Part shown: piece after piece, positions 9,905-17,299 of the stretch
Numbering within the stretch: the first letter of the stretch is position 1
Layout: each line of letters starts with the position of its first letter
Assembly (NCBI RefSeq): GCF_025766255.1
Contig: NW_026516927.1
Span: 1 to 18,157 of the forward strand
DNA: 18,157 nt
Origin: Zychaea mexicana
Lineage: Eukaryota; Mucoromycota; Mucoromycetes; Mucorales; Lichtheimiaceae
Reading direction: 5' to 3'
The notes under the pieces: generated by a model
Seen by the model: the letters and a program-made list of their open reading frames with translations, nothing else
Told to the model about the DNA's origin: nothing
Database searches by the model: none
Position numbers and translations under genes: made by a program

Positions 9905-10805
9905 TTTTTATATTTAAATCTTTAAAAAATTGTTTCCAAATATTATATTCTCTATTATATTTTCTCCATTAATATTCCCTTAAATATAATAGAATATCAT
10001 TCTTATTTCTATTTTTTAGATTAATACTTTATCTAATCCATTCCATATTCCTTCTATTGTATTTGTATGAACTTATGTTATTGGATCTTTGAAATATTTT
10101 TTATGATCTATAGTTTTATGTTTATATCCTATATTTTTAAAATTATTAAAGCCTCTCTATTCATCTGTATATATTGTTGTTCCTTTTTTAACATATTTTA
10201 CAATACTTTTGTCAATACCAATAATATCCCTTTTTTTATAGGAGCTAAAAATAATTTTTTTATTTTTATTTTTATTTTATTTTTTAAAAGACTTTCATTC
10301 AATGCCTCTAATAACCCAAGCACCTTCAACTTTATAACCTTTATTATTTTTTCTTTTTGCAATTTTTGATTCATCTATTTCAACAATTTAATTCTGACCT
10401 CCTATTTTTATGTTTTTATTAAAATGTAATCTATCTTTTAAATACTTCCTAAATAATTTATGATATAATGTTACAGTATTTCTATTGATTTGTAAAGTTG
10501 CAGCAATACTACTATATAGCATTTTTAATAAGATATCATTTGATATATGTAATTGTAAATCCAGAGGAAGCTTTATTTTTGAAAATATTGTTCCTTTTAA
10601 AGGTGAAAATGCTTTCCTACATTTATAATTTCTACATCTATAAATTTTCATATTTAAATATGATTTTGTTTTCTTATTACAATATGAACATTCCTTATAT
10701 TTATTAATATAATTATTATTTATCAAATATAATAATGCTGTATCCTCATTATTAAATACTTTTTTTAAATTTATATAAGGCTCAGTAAACATTTTCAATA
10801 TTATT
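9905..10805 (-). mobile_element. Merlin/IS1595-type DNA transposon remnant within a gene 1 intron
   Basis: A block that is much more AT-rich than its surroundings holds a transposase relic on the minus strand, opposite to gene 1. It fits entirely between a usable donor (GTAAAA at 9897) and acceptor (TTGTCTTAG ending at 10878) whose splice would rejoin a split Trp codon (TG|G). I searched for terminal inverted repeats: both ends carry a GTAAAAA(A)TT-like motif pointing inwards, but at this AT content that is not convincing, and no target duplication was found. The boundaries are therefore approximate. Confidence 0.65.
9910..10792 (-). pseudogene. Merlin/IS1595-family (ISXO2-like) transposase relic
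   Basis: Reading the minus strand from the ATG at 10792, a zinc-ribbon (CSYCNKKTKSYLNMKIYRCR followed by Cys) precedes the catalytic domain. The DDE residues are visible: Asp in IVEIDESKIAKRKNNKGYK (10373-10375), Asp in TTIYTDE (10163-10165) and Glu in VHTNTIEGIWNG (10052-10054). The end, LREY...WRKYNREYNIWKQF, also fits the family. In-frame stops occur at 10388-10390 (before IVEIDE), 10295-10297 (TGA after RGIE), 10157-10159 (TAG where TDEWRGF is usual) and others, plus a frameshift near 10020. Family proteins are usually about 250-350 residues, so nearly the full length is represented but it is dead. Codon use is extreme (Lys, Asn, Ile, Tyr), unlike the neighbouring genes. Confidence 0.8.
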
Positions 10806-11862
10806 AAAAATATTTAATTTTTACTATTTAATAAGTTTCAAAGATTAGAATATAAATTTTATCTGTCAATTGTCTTAGGACACATCCAACAATGATATAT
10901 ACAGGTAGAGCTGTAAAACTTGGAGCAGAGAGAGTAATATATTTAGTACGATCGTACAATTCAAGGAGCCTAGGCAGTACAAGTAGTGATAGCAGAAAGC
11001 AGTAGTAGTAATAGTAGTAGCAATAGCATAAGTAATTCAGTAATTGTTTCGTATGATATATTTCTAACCAACCTTGAGTGACATACAAGTTTCATTGACA
11101 CAATATTGTTTTTTTAACTGCAGAATCGAAAGAGAAGAAGTGATGAAGAACCAGAGGTATTTATTTGTTATGTATAAAAAAAATAAGAGATGTTATATTG
11201 TTACAGTTAAAAATGAATTTAACTTTTTTTGTGTATCTATCAGCAGGAGTCGCCAAATAAGAAGGCACACAATATCACACTTATAGATATATTTTATTCG
11301 TACCAAAGAGAAGCAGGAGAGATCGTAAGTAATAATGAAGGAGTGTGTTTGGAAAGTGATGTCCACGAAATTCTGTATATATGGCTAGGCAACACTGTTG
11401 ACGAAGTGATAATTTCGTATTACATATACTCATAATCATAAATGCTTTATTTATTAGAGCCATTGAAGATATCTTGCTGTTAAAAGAATTCCATCATTCA
11501 GACATGATCAGGGAACACTTTACTAAAAAAATTTTAGCTGCATTGTACAGCCATTTTACAAGTCTACTGTATGATAATACCAAAATGTTTGATGTAACCA
11601 CTGTTGCTGCCATAAGTTCATTGTTGTATGTAAGTATTACTGAATTATTTTTAAGTAGTTGTTTTTTTTATATCTTCAGTAGCTGATAATAAGTATTGTT
11701 TTTTTCTAGGAATACAAAAAACCAGCAAAGCATCTAGACACTGTAAAAGGTACTAAGAATAAGTGTACCTATGGCCTGATAAACTCTAGTGAAGGAAAAT
11801 CTGAAGCTGAGCAATCAATTTTATTTAGCTTAGGCCTACATCTCTTTGCTAAGAAAATGTAA

Positions 11863-12888
11863 ATAATAAGGGCCTGCGTTATATGCATACACTTTCTGCC
11901 TTCTTTATTTGGATCCATCTTAAGGTTCCGTTTATCCATAGAAGTATATCTTATCCATAACCCACTCTTATGACATATTATAAGCCCTTAAAAAAAGTAT
12001 TATAAATGGTTTATTATTATTTTTAACTACTGTAATAAAGGTTATACTGCAAAGAGGGTATTATCTTACACTATCATAAGGTAGCGAAGAACTGATCACG
12101 CATATATTTCTTGTTGGGTGTTGTATATATATATAGATATAGGTAATATTTGGGGACAAGAATAGTAATTGTTTGGATAATACAGTTGTCCTTGCCACAC
12201 TGTAAAAAATAAAAGATACATATTGTTCTGTCAATTGGCTGCTAAAGAAAGTTGTCCATATTACATGCTCAATTAAACTGATATATACCTATAGAATAAT
12301 AAGATTTACTTTTGACAAAAGCATGTACTGCATATAATGAGAACCTTTAATATAAGATGGTACCAATGTCCACTATAAATCGCACCCACGTAATTGGTAA
12401 TATTCACAATCTAGTAGATATCCTTTAATAAATATCAAAATAATCCTTCTGCTTAATACTTTCAGTTTCCAAAATTTATTTATTATTCAACAATATCCTT
12501 TATATATATGACAGCATGTATTTCAATAACAACCGGTTTTGGATGGCAAAGTTTATATAATACGTAATAATGAAGCATTAAAAAATCTAATTAATTCATA
12601 TGAGGTGCTATAACTACATCTTATATTGAGTAAAAAAATCAGAAACAAGCTTTCCTTGATATAAAGAAGTGACGTCTAATTTGAACTCCAAACAGGGACC
12701 GCACTGCTAATGATATAAAAGCTTGGTTACATGTGCTTGTTCCTTCTGGCTACGTATTCAGTAATGTTTTTTATAGCTTCATCCTTGGACCATTCTTAAT
12801 TTTTCATATACATTATTTTCATTTCTAGAAACGTACAAGTTAATCATCAGAATAAGATATATAAGAATAAAAAAGGGATTATATTTAC
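11863..12888. other. No gene recognised between genes 1 and 2
   Basis: This 1-kb AT-rich interval lies between the convergent 3' ends of gene 1 (plus) and gene 2 (minus). No frame of useful length, RNA gene or clear repeat was found. An isolated GATATAAAAGC near 12712 looks like a TATA box, but nothing follows it. TA-rich microsatellite-like runs occur near 12125-12140. Confidence 0.35.
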
Positions 12889-15878
12889 TTATTCTTCTTT
12901 AAAGCACAATTTGCAACGAGCACGATCAAGAGCTTTTTCATTATTTTGTAACATCTTTAAAACCTAAAAATACAAACAGTATATTTATAATAAGTGATTT
13001 GTATGGATACCAACCATATCAATCTCGATATACATTATATTCCAAAATGCGAACCAGCGAATCGAACGAAGGAAGTGTCATGTCTTGGCTGTTGTTTTCT
13101 TTAATTCTGATGCTTTTTTTACATAATCTTGTAGCTTCTAAAACCATTATCTACAAAAGTAATTTAATCAGAGCCTATCCTCCTTATTCAAATCCACTTG
13201 TAGTAAAATAATCATAGTAACTTACTCGTACATGATTCATTACTTGAAATACACCGAGCATAGTGTCCATGTTGTTAATACTTGTAGGAATATGAAACGT
13301 GCCCACATCTACCAATCTGTACATTCCATGATACTTTAAATCTAGACAAAGAACACGACAACGGTATCCTATAAAACAAAACAAGAAAGTCAGATCCAAT
13401 TTTGACGATACATAAATAGATAACAACATAAAAATAAAGTCTAAATATACCTTCAGATACAATAGCATATAATTCGAAGTCATTGCAATCAACACCATCT
13501 CTAACAGACTTTTCTATACAATCTTTTAGACAGTTTGCTGCCTTGAACAGATCGTCGCTATTTCCTGCTCGTGGAGGTTTACATTCCATTAAGCAAAGTA
13601 GTTGGCTTTTGGCTCCATTACACGTATAAACAATAAAATCTCCTTGTTTTCCACCTGATTCGGAACCAAATACTTTCTTTCTTTCTTTCGATCCAATGAT
13701 TTCGCCATTTGTGCTATGTATTAATTTATTTATTCATATGTTAGATCAGATCCTCATTATAGATATACTATTTTATAATAATAACTATATATAAATATAT
13801 ATACCCTTCTGTACTTATCAATTGGTCATTTGGAAAGTAATTCTTAAGGATGGGTGTGAGGGTATCTTTGACAAACGTGTCTTCATTAAATTTTGATGGA
13901 TCATATACATCGGAATACGATTTGAACCTTCAATAAATACATAAATAAATAAAAATAGGACTATTAGCCTCTGTTGTTTAATATAGGTATCCAGCATCGT
14001 CAATATTTAAACCTACATGTCACATAAGATGTCCTGATACAGTGTGGTTTCTTCTGAATCATCTTCTACTGCCCATTTTCTGACCAATGTCTTTGCTTCA
14101 TCAATATTTCTTCTGGCAGCCTATATATAGTAGCAAGTATAAATATATATATTCGCTTTGATAAATATAAATATGATATATATTATTTACTTACCTGACT
14201 AATCTTCATCATCCATAAAACATATTTATTACTAATATCGTCTATACGATGCTCAGCTTTGACACTTTTGACCATAGTAGACCAGACAAATGGATCCATT
14301 TTATTTCCAATCGCTGACGATGGTGTAATGTAGTAGATAAAGTTAAGTGCCCTAAACACAATCACATCATATTAGCTATTCAGGGTCTTTTAATAGTCGA
14401 TTTGTACATGCTGAATTAACACACACAGACTTACAATCTATCAACTATTGATAACAATTCGAGCTCCTTTGCCTCTTTCACGGCATCCGACCGATACTTT
14501 AAGAATTCATCTACCAGATCCATATCCGAACTGATCTACTATTTAACAGAGGTTAGTTAGCACGAAATAAATCTCATGGTTTTTTCGAGAGAGAGGATAG
14601 AAGTATACCAACCTTTTTGCAATTAGATGGGCGATCATATTGTTCCAAACCACCACCAACCAAGTAATCATAGGCAAATTTTTGTTTTCAACAGATTTTT
14701 GAAGTTTCTGATGAACATTCACTTTGGCTATCAGGGTTGAAAGAGCCATCGTCGGTTTCGCTGTCAGAGATCTAAGATAATAATAGAACAAGAAGTTAAT
14801 AATAGATAATAAAAATAAAGTATATTTAATTATAGAGGAGATCACATCTTTTTACTAGAGCATCGCCTTTTTCCTCTTCAAGTTGTTCGGTATTCTGAGA
14901 AGACACTAATAAAGAAAAGTTAATTACACATTAGTTTCTAACTTTCCAAACAAGTATTCATTATTCATTTAAATAAAGACATATTCTAATAAGCAGAATT
15001 AGAGGCATTATCCTCAGGTCGTAGATACATGAGGGGTGATTCCTCGCGAACGTTTGATAACTAGAAAATGTAGTCTGAATTAGTAAAATAAAAACATTTA
15101 TAATTTTGAAAACAATAATGAAATGGTTACAGTTGACCCCCTTTAATGTCAACCCTCAAGTACACCTGAAAGTGTTGACGCTAACGGGGGTTGACGTTAA
15201 AGGGGGTGGCACAAAGTTTAACCGTATAACAAAAATATTAAACCAGCGCACCCCGACACAATGTATGTATGCAACAGAGTCGTTCCTAACAATGTATTTT
15301 CAACCAACAACGAAATAACCTCTTTTGATTGGATATGTTTGACCTCAATAAGAAGTCAACCCTGGCCAAGGTGTTGACATTGACCTTATGTAAAAGTTGA
15401 AATTTATCTCTGCTAAAATGTGAGGTTCTCAGAAAAAGGTTGACCATATCGGGGGTTGACATTAAAGGGGTTGACATTAAAGGGGGTCTACTGTACATAC
15501 TGACCCAGATGCTTCTCCACAGAATTCATAATATGTTCTTTTTCCTTTCAAGATCGCAACGCTTTTAGTCGTTCCAACCCAATATGACTGCAAATCAACA
15601 TTACTCAAGATCTAATAGTATAAAAGTATGTAAGAACTTGTTGACCTCTACGTTTTTGTCTTCTAATTTAGAGAACTTACAAGGAACTTGTTACGAACTT
15701 GTTCTAATGCCCACGATTGAGCTGCGCTTGTTTTCCAATATGAAACAGTCTTAACGGCTTTCTTGAATTCTTTTTCTGCTGCTTCCTGGTCTGTCAATTT
15801 CGATGCTCGAAAGCAGCCAACAATATCAAAAGAAGGACCTGCATGATCTCGAATGTAAGAAGTAAAATTGAACGTCAT
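12889..15878 (-). CDS. Family gene 2: 13-exon gene with a candidate PD-(D/E)XK nuclease core
   Basis: The exons, in gene order, are 15681-15878, 15501-15611, about 14989-15060, 14856-14894, 14613-14771, 14435-14535, 14195-14351, 14017-14120, 13805-13927, 13451-13713, 13226-13368, 13034-13150 and 12889-12963 (TAA). Introns are GT-AG and 69-91 bases, except the second, enlarged to 440 by a MITE; the joined phases agree (about 553 residues). Residues 1-100 are mostly helical; about 115-165 form an acidic Ser/Asp/Glu linker; residues about 170-350 are a helical mid-region ending DTLTPILKNYFPND. Residues 371-402 read GSESGG..., GDFIVY and LLCLMECKPP: Asp380, Glu398 and Lys400 fit the D-(x)n-E-x-K core of restriction-endonuclease-like nucleases, followed by a helix (DDLFKAANCLKDCIEK). 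The C-terminus is RARCKLCFKEE. Two stops interrupt the model: TAG at 14986-14988, at the end of exon 3 where the splice is uncertain, and TGA at 14688-14690 inside exon 5. It may therefore be a recent pseudogene. The nuclease role is inferred from the motif only. Confidence 0.65.
15130..15493. mobile_element. Non-autonomous TA-flanked transposon (pogo/Tc1-like MITE) in intron 2 of gene 2
   Basis: The ends are inverted repeats: CAGTTGACCCCCTTTAATGT (from 15130) and, reading inward from 15493, CAGTAGACCCCCTTTAATGT; the match continues with CAACCC, one mismatch in about 26. TA dinucleotides flank both sides (15128-15129 and 15494-15495), the target duplication of the Tc1/mariner/pogo group, and CAGT(T/A)GACC-like ends recall pogo/Fot1 elements. 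The 364 bases carry no transposase. Subterminal copies of GGGTTGACATTAAAGGGG (direct on the right, inverted on the left near 15176-15199) make the left arm a second hairpin. Minus the element and one TA, the host intron is 74 bases. Confidence 0.85.
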
Positions 15879-15956
15879 GATGACAGAAATTGAAAGTGAT
15901 CGATTAACAAAAAGTTGATGGGAGGGAAGGAAAAGGTTGTTGATCGTTCTCTGGTG

Positions 15957-15970
15957 CCTCTAATTAGAGG
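15957..15970. promoter_or_regulatory. Perfect 14-base palindrome upstream of gene 2
   Basis: CCTCTAATTAGAGG reads the same on both strands and lies 79 bases upstream of the proposed ATG of gene 2. Its centre, TAATTA, is the core often bound by homeodomain-type factors. No factor can be named from sequence. Confidence 0.35.
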
Positions 15971-15983
15971 GCGATGAAAAATC

Positions 15984-16096
15984 GTGCACTACTTTTTTGC
16001 ATCCGCCCCATCGTGCACCTAAAAAACGAGTCACACTAGCTAATAGTGCACCATTACTGGTGCACTATGAGGATAAAGCAATAAAAAAATGTGCAC
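15984..16096. promoter_or_regulatory. Cluster of five GTGCAC sites upstream of gene 2
   Basis: The self-complementary hexamer GTGCAC occurs at 15984, 16013, 16046, 16060 and 16091, five times in 113 bases, about 110-220 bases upstream of the gene 2 start. The outer copies are extended symmetrically: GTGCACTACTTTTTTGC on the left and, inverted, GTGCACATTTTTTTATTGC on the right. The block could be a set of factor-binding sites or a small decayed inverted-repeat element. No target duplication is visible. Confidence 0.45.
16043..16068. repeat. Perfect 11-base inverted repeat with a 4-base loop
   Basis: ATAGTGCACCA, TTAC, TGGTGCACTAT: an 11-base-pair perfect stem with a TTAC loop that contains two of the GTGCAC sites. 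As it lies upstream of gene 2 and downstream of the peptidase ORF, it could act as a binding site or, in the peptidase transcript, as a 3' hairpin. Confidence 0.5.
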
Positions 16097-16170
16097 CATG
16101 ACACATCTCACCTTCATGTTAACACATTGTATATTTTACATCTTATAAATACAAAAAAATTTTGCATAAT

Positions 16171-16206
16171 GCACACACATACACACTCACATATATATAT
16201 ATATAA
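16171..16206. repeat. CA/TA microsatellite-like low-complexity tract
   Basis: A GCACACACATACACACTCAC stretch passes directly into a run of (AT)n. It is simple sequence in the 3' flank of the peptidase ORF. Confidence 0.6.
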
Positions 16207-16225
16207 TATTGTTATAACACATATG

Positions 16226-16231
16226 TTTATT
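16226..16231 (-). terminator. Polyadenylation signal of the peptidase-like ORF
   Basis: The minus strand has AATAAA 25 bases past the TAA stop of the ORF ending at 16257, a plausible 3' processing signal. Confidence 0.4.
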
Positions 16232-16256
16232 TCTTTATATAAGATTTCAATATAGT

Positions 16257-17207
16257 TTATATTTTCTGGTAACAAGCAAGTACTGGATAGGTGATTTTGG
16301 CGAAAATGCCTTTGAATTCTTCCAGTTTTTCACTAAGAACCTTTACTCCTGGTCTTTTCATGTTATCCATACTAGCAATAAACGGTCCATTTGGTGTTTC
16401 AATTACAGCTGTCGTTTTGAAATGATAGCCAAGTCTTTCCGTTGATGATATCATGGCAATAAGTCGATAATTGTTGTTTAATAGCAATTGCATATCATAT
16501 GGAAATGGAATATTACCTTCTTCTTCAGGGAGTAAAAACGTGTTATCACGGAAGAAAAGAAAAGGATGGAGGTGATGTGTTGGTAGATAATATGTAGTTG
16601 CTGGCTTTTGACAAAAGAAACAACGTTTGTCCATATTGAGTCTCAGTAGATGCTTTTCAAAATATTCGGTGAAATTTTCTGGAGACCCTTTTAAAACCTT
16701 TGCTGCAATCAAACTAGTTGGATTTGGCTCGATTACATAGCTGAATGTTGAATATGGATCTGTCGAAGTATCCATAAAACAAATATGCTTTTGATTATAA
16801 GGGCACTCATTGATACGTTGTCGTCTGATGATAAAAAGATCCTTGAACTGTTGCGAACATTGGTCGATGAATTGGATGGCGATTTCACAAGTGTCGTGCA
16901 TTTGACCTCTTTTGAAATTTGGCATATTTTGATAAATAAAAGATCTCATTTGATTAGATGCATTACGTCGACGTAGAGTATGTGTCATTTCAAATGTTAT
17001 AAGTATATTATCAAATATGTTGGTTGAATCAAAAGGAGTTGGGTTGATACGTGGTAAAAGACAATGCCAAATCATTTCCACAAATGCATCGATATAACAA
17101 GACATCATTGAGTTAGCATTCAGTGACAAGTCATATCCAGTAGAAGGTTGAAGTGATGGTTCAAGTCTGCGTTTTTTTGTTTGATGATGATGAATAGTGT
17201 TTTCCAA
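16257..17207 (-). CDS. USP-like cysteine peptidase ORF, 5' end missing
   Basis: A single long frame with no introns, unlike its neighbours. The block ANSMMSCYIDAFVEMIWHCL places a Cys followed by Tyr-x-Asp, as at the nucleophile of ubiquitin-specific-protease-like enzymes. A Zn-binding-type CFFCQKPATTYYLPTHH lies in the middle. Near the C-terminus YRLIAMISSTERLGYHF and then FIASMDNM match the USP pattern of a hydrophobic strand, a Gly-x-His-Phe catalytic His and a later Asp/Asn. A deubiquitinase or related isopeptidase is the best inference; a transposon-borne peptidase is an alternative. The stated start, 17207, is a TTG, not an ATG. The frame stays open upstream, without an ATG, to a TGA near 17297, right at the junction with the duplicated gene 1 fragment; the only early Met codons are inside the catalytic Cys block. 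The gene has therefore probably lost its first part there. Confidence 0.55.
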   Translation of the reverse strand: MENTIHHHQTKKRRLEPSLQPSTGYDLSLNANSMMSCYIDAFVEMIWHCLLPRINPTPFDSTNIFDNILITFEMTHTLRRRNASNQMRSFIYQNMPNFKRGQMHDTCEIAIQFIDQCSQQFKDLFIIRRQRINECPYNQKHICFMDTSTDPYSTFSYVIEPNPTSLIAAKVLKGSPENFTEYFEKHLLRLNMDKRCFFCQKPATTYYLPTHHLHPFLFFRDNTFLLPEEEGNIPFPYDMQLLLNNNYRLIAMISSTERLGYHFKTTAVIETPNGPFIASMDNMKRPGVKVLSEKLEEFKGIFAKITYPVLACYQKI

Positions 17208-17299
17208 AATATTTGATCGAATTAGTAGAGAAGAGCTGTTATTGTTTATTGTTGTAGGTGAATCAATAGTGTTGTCAAAATCATTTAGATCAATATATC

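Larger units (their letters stand above)
8414..11862 (+). pseudogene. Family gene 1: multi-exon gene of a repetitive family, lacking the nuclease core, invaded by a Merlin element
   Basis: The exons, joined by GT-AG introns in matching phase, are 8414-8432, 8547-8845, 8938-9266, 9340-9511, 9580-9695 and 9771-9896, then 10879 to about 11000, 11124-11156, 11244 to about 11415, 11458-11629 and 11710-11862 (TAA). The first six give about 354 residues: a basic helical N-terminus, a Thr/Pro linker, a strongly acidic stretch (MEDEGG then Asp/Asn/Ser, about residues 128-148), and a mid-region ending NYLDPVISPMFHDPD and LFRW. The later exons hold a Ser/Asn run, NRKRRSDEEPE, SDVHEILYIW, EHFTKKILAALYSHF and CTYGLINSSEGKSEAEQSI. 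The mid-region resembles gene 2, but no D...ExK nuclease core is present: the 982-base intron 9897-10878, filled by a transposon, lies where it should be. A frameshift near 10980-11000 in the exon with the Ser/Asn run also argues that the 3' half is decaying. Function unknown; family membership is inferred. Confidence 0.6.

Noticed and set aside
10067..10369. Plus-strand 100-codon frame very rich in Phe and Ile, looking like a membrane protein
   Set aside because: It is the antisense of the AT-rich Merlin transposase; Lys/Asn/Glu codons on one strand read as Phe/Ile/Leu on the other.
10820..11090. Minus-strand Tyr/Leu-rich frame at 10828-11088
   Set aside because: Antisense of the gene 1 Ser/Asn repeat (AGT/AGC/AAT codons); no motif of its own.
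12700..12800. TATA-like GATATAAAAGC as a promoter of a hidden gene
   Set aside because: No open frame or exon-like series follows it in either direction.
13184..13589. Two minus-strand frames of 104 codons as independent small genes
   Set aside because: They are gene 2 exons 10 and 11 read through into their introns; splicing joins them in phase.
15100..15500. Short frames within the MITE on both strands
   Set aside because: They arise from the repeated GTTGACATTAAAGGGG blocks; the element has no transposase motif.
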